A stretch of DNA of 38,617 bases, from the NCBI GenBank assembly GCA_030637515.1, contig DAOWGM010000045.1, forward strand, positions 1 to 38,617, written 5' to 3'. How positions within the stretch are numbered: position 1 is the stretch's first letter; each line of letters begins with the position of its first letter. Below, piece after piece: positions 29,065 to 37,535 of the stretch. Position numbers and translations under genes: made by a program. Source of the stretch: Bacteroidales bacterium (GTDB taxonomy: Bacteria; Bacteroidota; Bacteroidia; Bacteroidales; UBA12077). The notes under the pieces are model-generated. The model did not search any database and had not been told where the DNA came from. It saw nothing but the letters and a program-made list of their open reading frames with translations.

Positions 29065-31428
29065 TTAGATTTCCTCATGTTCCGTTCTTCTGATAATTTC
29101 GTTTTGTAAGTCTTCGCCCAGATCATTGAAATAATCACTATAACCTGCAACACGAACAATTAAATCTGTATGTTTTTCGGGATGTTTTTGTGCATCACGA
29201 AGAGTTTTTGTGTTTACGACATTAAACTGAATATGATGTCCATCCATTCTGAAATAGCTCCTTACTAAATGCCCAAGCTTTACAATGCTTTGATCATCCT
29301 TAAAAAATGATGGAGAGAATTTCTGATTTAATAAAGTACCGCCGGTTTTAATATGATCTATTTTTGCTGCTGATTTTAAAACTGCTGTTGGTCCTTTTTT
29401 ATCTGCTCCTTGGAAAGGGCTAATTCCTTCAGACAATGGCTCAAATTCTTTTCTACCATCTGGAGTTGCTTTCATAACACTTCCAAAATAAACATGACTG
29501 GTAGTTGGTAGCATATTGATTCTGTATTTTCCACCACGATAGCTTGGTTTACCATTTATTGCATCATAAAAAATATTGAAAACATCAACAGCATGTGTGT
29601 CTGCATAATCATCGTCATTACCATATTTAGGGGTTTCGTAAATTAAATCATGACGCAATTGATCGTAACCTTCAAAGTTGGCTTCTATAGCTTTTAATAG
29701 CTCATCCATAGTAACATTTTTCTTGTCGAAAACATTGTATTTGATGGATGTTAAATTATCGGTTACGCTACCTAATCCAACTCCTTGAACGTAGCTTGTG
29801 TTGTAACGAGCACCACCTGCATTGTAATCTACTCCGTTGGAAATACAGTCTTCAATAATTAATGAAAGAAAAGGAACAGGTATGTTTTCAGCGAAAAGTC
29901 TTTCAATAATATTATTCCCGTTTAATTTGATATCTGCAAAATATTTAAGCTGTGTTTTGTATGCTTCAGTTAGTTCTTCAATGTTTTTAAACGATCGTGG
30001 GTCTCCCGTTTCAATTCCAATAAATTTTCCTGTTTTTGGATCGATACCATTATTAAAAGTAATTTCTAAAATCTTATTCAAGTTAAAATAACCTGTTAAA
30101 ATGTAACTTTCTGTTCCGAAAGCACCTGTTTCAACGCATCCACTTGCACCACCATTTCGAGCGTCAATCAAATCTTTTCCCTGATTTACAAGTTCTTTAA
30201 TAATAGCATCGGTATTAAAAATAGATGGCTGACCAAATCCTGTTTTGGTGATTTTTATAGCACGCTGTATAAAACTATCCGGATTCTTTTTACTTACTTG
30301 AACCATAGAACTTGGCTGAAGAATTCGCATTTCTTCAATAATATCAAGTAGGACATAAGTTAATTCATTTACTGCATCTGTTCCGTCTTCTTTTAATCCT
30401 CCTAAATTAATTAGAGAGAAATCAGTATACGTATTACTTTCTAAAGCTGTTACGCCCATTTTTGGTGGAGATGGATGATTGTTGAATTTTATCCAGAATG
30501 CTTCTATTAATTCAATTGCAGATTCTTTTGTTAATGAACCGTTTTCAATTTCCTGCTTATAAAATGGATATAAATGTTGGTCTAATCTACCAGGATTAAA
30601 TGAATCCCAAGGATTTACTTCAGTAATTACACCTAAATGAATAAACCAATAATGCTGCAACATTTCATGAAATGTTTCTGGAGCATTTGCCGGAACTTTT
30701 CGACAAACTCTTGCCATTTCAATAAGTTCAGCTTTTCGCTTTTCATTTTCCTCAGTCTTAGCTAATTCGTTAAGTTCTTCTGCATGACGATTTGCAAAAG
30801 CTATTATTGCTTCTGTAGTAATATTCATTGCTTTTAACTCTTCGATTTTGTTTTCAGCATATGGATCATTAGAAGCTTGATGCTTTGCAATTGAGTCCTG
30901 AATTTCCTTTTTTAAATCAAGCATCCCTTTTTTGAAAATCTTTTTCCCAGCTACAGTATGTCCAGGTGCTCGTTGTTCCTGAAATTCAGTAAAGATTCCT
31001 GCTTCATAAGCAGCTTTCCATTCACTCGGAAGTTGTTTAAATATTTTATCGCGTTGAGAGTTTCCTTTCCAATATGGAATTACTTCATTCTCGTAAGCAT
31101 CTTTTGTTTCTTCATCTACTTGGAACCATACTTTAGGTCGGTTATTTAAAACCTCTAAATCCTGCATTGAGTGTAAACTAACTTCAGGATAAGTAGGTGT
31201 CGCCTTTGGTGCAGGTCCACGTTCTCCAACAATTATTTCATTGTCGTTTATACAAATCTTCTTATTTTCAAGGATATGCTTAAAAGTTAAAGCTCTTTTT
31301 ACAGGTATTGAAACCTGATTGGCAATATCGCTTTTATAAAATTCCGTAACCAGAATAGCTCTTTCGTGTGATAATGTATTTATAGCAGTTAAGCTTTCGT
31401 TTCTTAATTTTTTTATTCTTGAGTTCAT
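29065..31428 (-). CDS. hypD: HypD: trans-4-hydroxy-L-proline dehydratase, glycyl radical enzyme
   Basis: 787 aa from the ATG at 31428; an ATG at 31446 is part of a repeat element (GGAATGAC) and is less likely. Radical Gly762 is in RVAGYSDYF; catalytic Cys431 and Glu433 are in SGCVETG. Numbered with a shift of 3, the residues I recall for C. difficile HypD are all in place: F152, H160, D278, S334, F340, Y450 (here 149, 157, 275, 331, 337, 447). It converts trans-4-hydroxyproline to pyrroline-5-carboxylate, strictly anaerobic. Its activase gene lies directly upstream across a REP-like element, and a 3-hydroxyproline dehydratase follows. No P5C reductase gene is in the window. Confidence 0.93.
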   Translation of the reverse strand: MNSRIKKLRNESLTAINTLSHERAILVTEFYKSDIANQVSIPVKRALTFKHILENKKICINDNEIIVGERGPAPKATPTYPEVSLHSMQDLEVLNNRPKVWFQVDEETKDAYENEVIPYWKGNSQRDKIFKQLPSEWKAAYEAGIFTEFQEQRAPGHTVAGKKIFKKGMLDLKKEIQDSIAKHQASNDPYAENKIEELKAMNITTEAIIAFANRHAEELNELAKTEENEKRKAELIEMARVCRKVPANAPETFHEMLQHYWFIHLGVITEVNPWDSFNPGRLDQHLYPFYKQEIENGSLTKESAIELIEAFWIKFNNHPSPPKMGVTALESNTYTDFSLINLGGLKEDGTDAVNELTYVLLDIIEEMRILQPSSMVQVSKKNPDSFIQRAIKITKTGFGQPSIFNTDAIIKELVNQGKDLIDARNGGASGCVETGAFGTESYILTGYFNLNKILEITFNNGIDPKTGKFIGIETGDPRSFKNIEELTEAYKTQLKYFADIKLNGNNIIERLFAENIPVPFLSLIIEDCISNGVDYNAGGARYNTSYVQGVGLGSVTDNLTSIKYNVFDKKNVTMDELLKAIEANFEGYDQLRHDLIYETPKYGNDDDYADTHAVDVFNIFYDAINGKPSYRGGKYRINMLPTTSHVYFGSVMKATPDGRKEFEPLSEGISPFQGADKKGPTAVLKSAAKIDHIKTGGTLLNQKFSPSFFKDDQSIVKLGHLVRSYFRMDGHHIQFNVVNTKTLRDAQKHPEKHTDLIVRVAGYSDYFNDLGEDLQNEIIRRTEHEEI

Positions 31429-31441
31429 AATTTTTCGTTTT

Positions 31442-31538
31442 GTCATTCCGGGCGAAGACCCGGAATCTCATTATAAATAATTATAGATTAACTCCGTTGA
31501 GTTCGCTAAAGCTCAGTTCCTGCATGCGCAGGAATGAC
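31442..31538. repeat. REP/MITE-like inverted repeat, copy 1 (hypE-hypD spacer)
   Basis: Ends are GTCATTCC (31442-31449) and GGAATGAC (31531-31538). The left hairpin is ATTCCGGG/CCCGGAAT with 6-base loop; the right is TTCCTGC/GCAGGAA with 4-base loop. It fills almost the entire spacer between activase stop and hypD. Same class as 36014-36094. No ORF. Confidence 0.75.
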
Positions 31539-31542
31539 ATTT

Positions 31543-32337
31543 TTATCCATCAATCCCTACCTTAAATCCGATGGATTCAAATTCTGACTTCAATTGTAAC
31601 ATATCTACATCGGACAATGGTTCGGTGTTTTTCATTTTATTTTCTTTATTAAATCGTGAATATTTTCCATTCGAAATATTATGGTATGGTAATAAATCAA
31701 TTTGATTAATATTCTTCAATGATTTAATAAAAGATTTTATTTCAGAGATATTTTTAACAGCATCCGTTATACCTGGAATAACAGGAAATCTAAGAATGAC
31801 ATTTTTATTACTTTTATCTAACCACTGTAGGTTTCTTAAAATTTCATCGACAGAAATTCCCGTGTATTTCTGATGCAATTCATTGTCAATTAACTTAATA
31901 TCAAATAGAAAGCAATCTGCTATTTCTGCAATTTTTTGTATGGTTTCTTCAGAGGCAAAGCCTGTTGTGTCAACACAAGTGTTAATGATATTTTCTTTAC
32001 AAACTTTTAAAATATCATATAAAAAATTAGCTTGCATTAATGGTTCGCCTCCCGAAAATGTTACTCCACCACTTGATTCTTCAAAAAATATTTGATCTCC
32101 TTGAATGATTTTAAAAAGTTCTTCGGTAGTTATTTTATAACCCACGGAGACTTCCTTTTTAAACTCTTTTCCATCAAGCTTATTAACTTTTATAAAACTT
32201 TCAATGTTTTTACTCTGACTTTCTGGATTATGGCACCACCAACAATTCAAGGGGCAACCATTTAAAAATATGGTTTGTCGAATTCCTGGACCATCGTGTA
32301 CTGCAAAGTGTTTTATATCGAAAATTGTTCCTTCCAT
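31543..32337 (-). CDS. glycyl radical enzyme activase (radical SAM), HypD partner
   Basis: 264 aa. Radical-SAM motif GCPLNCWWCHNPES (CxxxCxxC, Cys at about 29, 33, 36), then SGGVTFSGGEPLMQ. It uses SAM to abstract hydrogen from the conserved glycine of HypD. Many GRE activases carry an inserted pair of extra 4Fe-4S motifs after the first cluster; here that region (about residues 42-75) has no cysteines, so it is the short form like PflA. It is separated from hypD by the repeat at 31442-31538. Adjacency makes HypD the likely substrate. Confidence 0.9.
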   Translation of the reverse strand: MEGTIFDIKHFAVHDGPGIRQTIFLNGCPLNCWWCHNPESQSKNIESFIKVNKLDGKEFKKEVSVGYKITTEELFKIIQGDQIFFEESSGGVTFSGGEPLMQANFLYDILKVCKENIINTCVDTTGFASEETIQKIAEIADCFLFDIKLIDNELHQKYTGISVDEILRNLQWLDKSNKNVILRFPVIPGITDAVKNISEIKSFIKSLKNINQIDLLPYHNISNGKYSRFNKENKMKNTEPLSDVDMLQLKSEFESIGFKVGIDG

Positions 32338-32572
32338 TATAAGAAATTAATTATTTTTAATAAAAATGATTTCTAAATTGGATGCAATTATCCTATCGAA
32401 TGATAATTAGAAGTAATAAAATGAAAGGGTTTAGCAAATCCAGCACTCGAAAAGGCCTTTGCCAAAATTGTGGTATAAATTATTTAAACAGAAAGGATTC
32501 ATATCAATATCTATTGATACAAATATAAAAAATTCTGAATGTAAATACTAATGATTTTTTTAATAAAACTCC
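32338..32572. other. 235-bp spacer between hydE and the activase gene
   Basis: No convincing gene. On the minus strand TATATTTG (about 32520-32527) matches TAnnTTTG exactly and may start transcription of the activase-hypD genes separately from hydE. A 35-codon plus-strand frame with a CQNCG motif (32421-32528) is probably chance. Confidence 0.3.
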
Positions 32573-33664
32573 TTAAGATTGGCTAGTACGTTTAGCAAAA
32601 TGTTTCGAATCTCCCCATTCACCGTAGCCAATATCATCTCCGGTTATACCAATTCTCATTTCCATGCAATTAGTACAATCTGTAGCTTCTTCGTCGGTGC
32701 AAGGTTTGTTTTCGTATAATTTGTAGCTGTCACGATACATCCCTGGAGTAACATTAGGCATAATAATGTTTGCCCCAACTTTTATTGCTTTTTCACGACC
32801 AATTGGATCAATAGCTTGCAGTGCAGTTGCAGCAGCTATGTTTATATCTTTCATTATAATTCTTAAGAGAGCGATCATTTTTAAAGTTAAAGTAAAACGA
32901 TCATCAATTGGCATTAGTAAGTCCTTATGTTCATATAAAGGAGTGTCGATATGTTTTAAATATGGACCCATACCACACATATCAATATCAAAATCTTTCA
33001 TAAAGATAAGATCGCTTGCCAAATCATCATAGGTTTGGAAAGGTAAGCCAATCATAACTCCAGTTCCGGTTTGATAACCAGTCTTTTGTAATGATCTTAA
33101 ACAATCTAATCTTGTTTCAAAATCGTGCTTTTCATTTTTAGGATGAATTTTATAATACAAATCAGGATTTGATGATTCAATCCTTAATAAATATCTATGA
33201 GCTCCGCTATCAAACCATTCTTGGTAAACTTCGTCAGGTTGTTCACCTAACGAAATTGTTATTCCTAATTCATTATTTGAAATTCCTTTTATTTCCTTTA
33301 GAAGATTCGATACCCTTTTTGTGAATTTTGGAGATGAAATTTCCCCAGCTTGTAAAACGACTGATGCATATTTGTTTTCATGAGCAAATTTTACTGCATC
33401 TAAGATGTCAGAATCAGAAATATCATAACGTTCTGTATTCTTATTATCTATTCTTATGCCACAATAATAACAGTTCTTGCTGCATATATTCGACATCTCA
33501 ATCAACCCTCGATAATAAACTTTTTTCCCAACATAATCGGCTTTAATTTTTGCTGCATGTGTAAAGATCTTATTTCTATCAATTTTATCTGTTTGTAAAA
33601 GATTAATAAGATCTTGCTTTGATAGTTTGGGTTGTTTTAATATTTCATCAATTGAATTGCTCAT
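32573..33664 (-). CDS. hydE: HydE-like radical SAM protein (FeFe-hydrogenase maturase family)
   Basis: 363 aa, close to the usual HydE length. Radical-SAM motif CSKNCYYCG (C61, C65, C68) within YRGLIEMSNICSKNCYYCGI. The second, C-terminal iron-sulfur site characteristic of HydE is kept (C322, C330, C333, in CTDEEATDCTNC). HydE builds the azadithiolate bridge of the FeFe-hydrogenase H-cluster with HydF and HydG. None of hydF, hydG or a hydrogenase gene is in the window. It heads the minus-strand group with the glycyl-radical genes. A related but different function is possible (relatives include PylB), though retention of the second cysteine set favours HydE. Confidence 0.85.
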   Translation of the reverse strand: MSNSIDEILKQPKLSKQDLINLLQTDKIDRNKIFTHAAKIKADYVGKKVYYRGLIEMSNICSKNCYYCGIRIDNKNTERYDISDSDILDAVKFAHENKYASVVLQAGEISSPKFTKRVSNLLKEIKGISNNELGITISLGEQPDEVYQEWFDSGAHRYLLRIESSNPDLYYKIHPKNEKHDFETRLDCLRSLQKTGYQTGTGVMIGLPFQTYDDLASDLIFMKDFDIDMCGMGPYLKHIDTPLYEHKDLLMPIDDRFTLTLKMIALLRIIMKDINIAAATALQAIDPIGREKAIKVGANIIMPNVTPGMYRDSYKLYENKPCTDEEATDCTNCMEMRIGITGDDIGYGEWGDSKHFAKRTSQS

Positions 33665-33689
33665 AGAAACGTTATTGTTAATTTGTTCA

Positions 33690-33697
33690 CAAAGGTA
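33690..33697 (-). promoter_or_regulatory. -7 element of hydE
   Basis: Minus-strand TACCTTTG matches TAnnTTTG exactly, 25 bp before the hydE ATG. No clear TTG upstream. Confidence 0.4.
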
Positions 33698-33723
33698 ATA
33701 ACATCATTTAAATAAATTTGTTT

Positions 33724-33782
33724 AATAAAAGACTTTTTTGTCTTTTATTGTATGTAACATATTATATAAATTATATGTTGCA
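33724..33782. promoter_or_regulatory. two inverted repeats in the hydE/acd divergent spacer
   Basis: AATAAAAGAC (33724-33733) and GTCTTTTATT (33740-33749) are a perfect 10-bp inverted repeat around TTTTTT. TGTAACATAT (33753-33762) and ATATGTTGCA (33773-33782) are a second, one mismatch. They lie just upstream of the hydE -7 element and could be operators for oxygen or redox control of both genes; that is inference. Confidence 0.35.
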
Positions 33783-33902
33783 GAATATGTTTAATAATGT
33801 AAGTTCTCAAATATATTAGTATTCTTGCAGTTTAGTTTTAATTTCTAATTAAATTTTAAATTCTACTTACAATCCGTAACTAATGTGTAGCATTTTTTTT
33901 AC

Positions 33903-33910
33903 TAAATTTG
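33903..33910 (+). promoter_or_regulatory. -7 element of the acyl-CoA synthetase gene
   Basis: TAAATTTG, exact TAnnTTTG, 34 bp before the ATG at 33945. No TTG at the -33 position. Confidence 0.4.
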
Positions 33911-33944
33911 TGCTAAATACAAAAAATAGTAAAAATATATAATC

Positions 33945-36002
33945 ATGATAACGAAACAGCTTCTGGATCCAAAAAGCATTGTAGTTGTAGGCGGTTCAGA
34001 CAATACACACAAGCCCGGTGGTAAAGTCCTTAAAAACCTTATTGATGGTAAATTTAAAGGTGATTTGTATGTTGCAAATCCTAAGGAAGAAAAAGTGCAA
34101 GGTGTTAAGAGTTTTAAGAATCCAAATGATTTACCCCAAGTTGATTTGGCTATACTTGCCATTGCAGCTAAGTTTTGTCCTGATACAGTAAGATTGTTGG
34201 CAGAGCAAAAAGGAACAAAGGCTTTTATTATTCTTTCTGCTGGATTTAGTGAGGAAAATGAAGAAGGTGCAAAACTTGAACAAGAAGTTGTAGATATTGT
34301 AAACGCAAACGATGCTTGTTTAATTGGACCAAACTGCGTAGGTGTTTTAAATCAAAATCATAACGGTATTTTTACAACACCAATACCAACTTTAGATCCG
34401 CAAGGAGTAGATTTTATATCAGGATCTGGTGCAACAGCAGTTTTTATAATGGAATCAGCTATGCCAAAAGGACTTAAATTCTCAAGTATGTATTCTGTGG
34501 GAAATAGTGCTCAATTGGGAGTTGAAGAGATCGTTAAATACATGGATGAAAGTTTTGATCCGGAAACAAGTTCAAAAGTTAAGTTATTATACATTGAGAG
34601 CATTGATAAACCTGAAATGCTCCTTAAACATGCTTCTTCATTAATTCGAAAAGGATGTAAGATTGCTGCAATTAAATCAGGTAGTTCAGAAGCAGGTAGT
34701 AGGGCTGCTTCATCACATACAGGAGCATTAGCAAGCTCCGATGTTGCTGTTGATGCATTATTCCGTAAAGCTGGAATAGTTCGTTGTGCAGGTCGTGATG
34801 AGTTGGCAACCGTAGCTTCTATATTTATGCATCCTGAATTAAAAGGAAAAAATATTGCTATTATCACTCATGCTGGTGGACCAGCAGTTATGTTAACTGA
34901 TGCATTATCAAGTAATAAATTAGAAATACCACATATTGATGGACCAAAAGCAGATGCTTTATTGGAAAAACTTTATCCTGGTTCTTCAGTTGCTAATCCA
35001 ATCGATTTCTTGGCAACCGGAACAGCACAACAATTAGGTGATATTATTGATGCTTGTGATAAGGATTTCGATAATATTGATGCAATGGCTGTTATTTTTG
35101 GTAGCCCTGGACTTTTCCCTGTTTATGATGTTTATGATCTTTTAGATGAAAAGATGAAAACATGTAAGAAGCCTATTTATCCAATCTTACCTTCTGTTAT
35201 TAATGTAAAAGATGAAATTGATGCATTTATTGCAAAAGGAAGAATCAACTTCCCAGATGAAGTGATTTTTGGAAATGCTTTGGCGAAAATATATAATACA
35301 GAAAAACCTGTTCTTGAAAATATTGATTTACCAGAAATAGATCATAAAGCAATTAGAGCTATTATTGATAGTTCTGAAGATGGATATATTTCTCCTGAAA
35401 AAGTTCAGGCTTTATTAGATGCAGCTGGAATTTCAAGAGCTGGAGAAGCGGTTGTAACTACACGCGAAGATGCAGTTAAAGCTGCTCAGGAATTAGGCTT
35501 GCCGGTTGTAATGAAAGTCGTTGGACCTGTTCATAAATCGGATGTTGGTGGTGTAGTATTAAATGTGAAAGATACTGAAACTGTAGCTGAAGAATTTGAT
35601 CGTATGATTCAAATTAAGGATACTACAGCGATTCTTTTACAGCCTATGTTGTCCGGAACAGAATTGTTTGTAGGTGCAAAAGCTGAACCTAAGTTTGGGC
35701 ATATGGTACTTTGTGGTTTAGGTGGAATTTTTATTGAAGTTTTAAAAGATGTAAGTGCTGGTTTAGCACCAATTGCAATCGATGAAGCTTCTAAAATGAT
35801 TAAGAACCTACGAAGTTATGGAATTATAAAAGGTGCTCGTGGTCAAGAAGGTGTAAACGAAGAAATGTTTGCTGAAATAGTTACTCGTGTATCTGCATTA
35901 GTAAAAACTGCTCCTGAAATTGCCGAAATGGACTTAAATCCACTTTTAGGAAAAGCAGATAGAGTAGTAGCTGTTGATGCTAGAATTAGAATTGAAAAAT
36001 AA
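33945..36002 (+). CDS. acyl-CoA synthetase (ADP-forming), acetate-CoA ligase type, alpha-beta fusion
   Basis: 685 aa. N-terminal CoA-binding Rossmann domain (VVVGGSDNTHKPGGKVLKN, 13-31), then succinyl-CoA-synthetase-like domains with the phosphohistidine His258 in SSHTGALAS, then a C-terminal ATP-grasp half (about 465-685, with PVVMKVVGPVHKSDVGGV and LSGTELFVGAK). It turns acetyl-CoA or another acyl-CoA plus ADP and phosphate into acid, CoA and ATP, and is common in fermenters of amino acids. It fuses alpha and beta parts in one chain. It is followed by a 53-aa membrane protein, a porin and a sodium symporter on the same strand. The acyl group cannot be decided. Confidence 0.92.
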   Translation: MITKQLLDPKSIVVVGGSDNTHKPGGKVLKNLIDGKFKGDLYVANPKEEKVQGVKSFKNPNDLPQVDLAILAIAAKFCPDTVRLLAEQKGTKAFIILSAGFSEENEEGAKLEQEVVDIVNANDACLIGPNCVGVLNQNHNGIFTTPIPTLDPQGVDFISGSGATAVFIMESAMPKGLKFSSMYSVGNSAQLGVEEIVKYMDESFDPETSSKVKLLYIESIDKPEMLLKHASSLIRKGCKIAAIKSGSSEAGSRAASSHTGALASSDVAVDALFRKAGIVRCAGRDELATVASIFMHPELKGKNIAIITHAGGPAVMLTDALSSNKLEIPHIDGPKADALLEKLYPGSSVANPIDFLATGTAQQLGDIIDACDKDFDNIDAMAVIFGSPGLFPVYDVYDLLDEKMKTCKKPIYPILPSVINVKDEIDAFIAKGRINFPDEVIFGNALAKIYNTEKPVLENIDLPEIDHKAIRAIIDSSEDGYISPEKVQALLDAAGISRAGEAVVTTREDAVKAAQELGLPVVMKVVGPVHKSDVGGVVLNVKDTETVAEEFDRMIQIKDTTAILLQPMLSGTELFVGAKAEPKFGHMVLCGLGGIFIEVLKDVSAGLAPIAIDEASKMIKNLRSYGIIKGARGQEGVNEEMFAEIVTRVSALVKTAPEIAEMDLNPLLGKADRVVAVDARIRIEK

Positions 36003-36013
36003 ATTTATTATAC

Positions 36014-36094
36014 GTCATTCCGGGCGATCCCGCATAACTATCGGGACCGGAATCTATTATTGAACAAAGAGATTCCTGTCTGCGCAGGAATGAC
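36014..36094. repeat. REP/MITE-like inverted repeat, copy 2, with a nested palindrome
   Basis: Ends GTCATTCC (36014-36021) and GGAATGAC (36087-36094) as in copy 1. The left hairpin ATTCCGG/CCGGAAT has a second palindrome nested in its loop, TCCCGCATAACTATCGGGA, akin to 28529-28548. The right hairpin is TTCCTG/CAGGAA. It sits between the acyl-CoA synthetase stop and the next small gene. Confidence 0.75.
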
Positions 36095-36108
36095 AAAGAA
36101 GAAGTAAG

Positions 36109-36270
36109 ATGCGAAAATTTAAAGATTTAAAATTTAATGAGAAATTGCTTATTGTTTTGGCAATTATGTTAATAACTGGAATAATCTTAACATGGCCGCA
36201 AGTAAAAGAAGGATTTATTAAAGGGTTTGAACGATTCGGATTCATTAAAACGGAAGAAATTAAAGATTAA
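36109..36270 (+). CDS. small single-helix membrane protein (53 aa)
   Basis: ATG 36109 to TAA 36268. It starts MRKFKDLKFNEKLLIVLAIM and has one hydrophobic helix (about residues 13-30, LLIVLAIMLITGIILTWP), then an amphipathic basic/acidic tail (VKEGFIKGFERFGFI). It is 3 bp before the porin gene, so it is clearly part of that transcript, and its composition and position support a real gene. Similar short membrane proteins accompany transporters; here it could be a symporter accessory, but this is inference and no family is recognised. Confidence 0.65.
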   Translation: MRKFKDLKFNEKLLIVLAIMLITGIILTWPQVKEGFIKGFERFGFIKTEEIKD

Positions 36271-36273
36271 GAA

Positions 36274-37524
36274 ATGAAATTTAAAATAGAATATATATTA
36301 TTGGGATTATTACTGCTGGGAAGTAAATTAATTGCACAAGAAACTGAGGAAAAGAAAATTAAATTTGAAGCTTCTGGCTTCATTAAGAGTGATATTTTCT
36401 TTGATTCACGCCAAAATGTTGATGCACTCGAAGGATTACTTCATATTTTTCCAAAAGATGTTAGCTTAGATGAAAATGGTAAGGATATTAATGCAAAAAG
36501 CTCATTAGGAATAGTAGATATCTCAACCAGAGTTAGAGGTAAGGTAACTGGTCCAGATGTATTTGGTGCAAAACTAACAGGTTTGATTGAAGTAGATTGG
36601 ACTGGTATTTCAGGTGAGAATTCAACAAGCAGGGTTCGTTTACGTCATGCATACTCTAAGTTAAATTGGGAGAAAACAGAGATTTTATTCGGTCGAGAGT
36701 GGCATCCTATGTTTGTTAAGGAAGTTTATCCATCAGTAATGTCTTTAAATACTGGTATACCTTTTCAACCATTTAATAGAAGTCCAATGTTGCAAATGTC
36801 TTATAAACTTGGAAAGTTTAAGATTATTGGTGCGGCTATTTCGCAAAGCGATTATATTAGTTCAGGACCAGATGGAAAATCATCTAAATATATTAAGAAC
36901 TCAAATATTCCGAATTTACATGTACAGCTACAATTTAAACCTGGGAACTTCTTGTTTGGTATAGCTGCTGATTATAAGTCTATCATGCCAAGGACGTCGA
37001 CAGAATCCTTGCTTACAGATGATTTATTTTATATCACTGATGAAAAAGTTAATTCTTTTGCTTACATGGGATACTTTAAATTTCAGAAGCCCAAGTTTGT
37101 ACTAAAGGCAAAAGCAATATATGGTCAGAATCTTTCAGAAAGTGTAATGCCCGGTGGTTATGGAGTTGCTGTATTAGATAGTATAACAGGACATGAGGAA
37201 TATACACCATTTAATCATTTTTACACATGGGCAAATGTAGTTTATGGAGATAAAACCAAATTTGGATTGTTTGGAGGATTTACTAAAAATCTTGGAGCTA
37301 ATGATCCTATTGTTAGTGATACTTATGGCATGGCATTGAATTTAGATTACGTTTATAGAGCAACATCAACTATTTCTCATAAAATTAAGAACTTTATGCT
37401 TGCAGTAGAGCTGGAGTATACTGTTGCAGCTTATGGTGACATTGCAAATGATTATGGTGAATTTACAAAATCACACGAAGTGTCGAATATGAGAATCATG
37501 TTTTCAGTATTTCATTTCTTTTAA
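36274..37524 (+). CDS. outer-membrane porin-like beta-barrel protein
   Basis: 416 aa. Signal peptide 1-21 (...GSKLIAQ-ETEE). The mature start KIKFEASGFIKSDIFFDSRQN, then alternating polar/hydrophobic strands (RVRLRHAYSKLNWEKTEILFGREWHPMF in two strands) ending in an aromatic residue (VFHFF), fits the 16-strand porin class. No TonB plug domain. It would let small solutes cross the outer membrane, and the co-linear sodium symporter gene 11 bp on suggests it serves the same substrate. Substrate unknown. Confidence 0.8.
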   Translation: MKFKIEYILLGLLLLGSKLIAQETEEKKIKFEASGFIKSDIFFDSRQNVDALEGLLHIFPKDVSLDENGKDINAKSSLGIVDISTRVRGKVTGPDVFGAKLTGLIEVDWTGISGENSTSRVRLRHAYSKLNWEKTEILFGREWHPMFVKEVYPSVMSLNTGIPFQPFNRSPMLQMSYKLGKFKIIGAAISQSDYISSGPDGKSSKYIKNSNIPNLHVQLQFKPGNFLFGIAADYKSIMPRTSTESLLTDDLFYITDEKVNSFAYMGYFKFQKPKFVLKAKAIYGQNLSESVMPGGYGVAVLDSITGHEEYTPFNHFYTWANVVYGDKTKFGLFGGFTKNLGANDPIVSDTYGMALNLDYVYRATSTISHKIKNFMLAVELEYTVAAYGDIANDYGEFTKSHEVSNMRIMFSVFHFF

Positions 37525-37535
37525 AAATATAAAAA

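Noticed and set aside
32421..32528. 35-codon plus-strand ORF with a CQNCG motif between hydE and the activase gene
   Set aside because: Too short, no promoter or operon partner, and in the opposite direction to its neighbours; a single CxxC can occur by chance.
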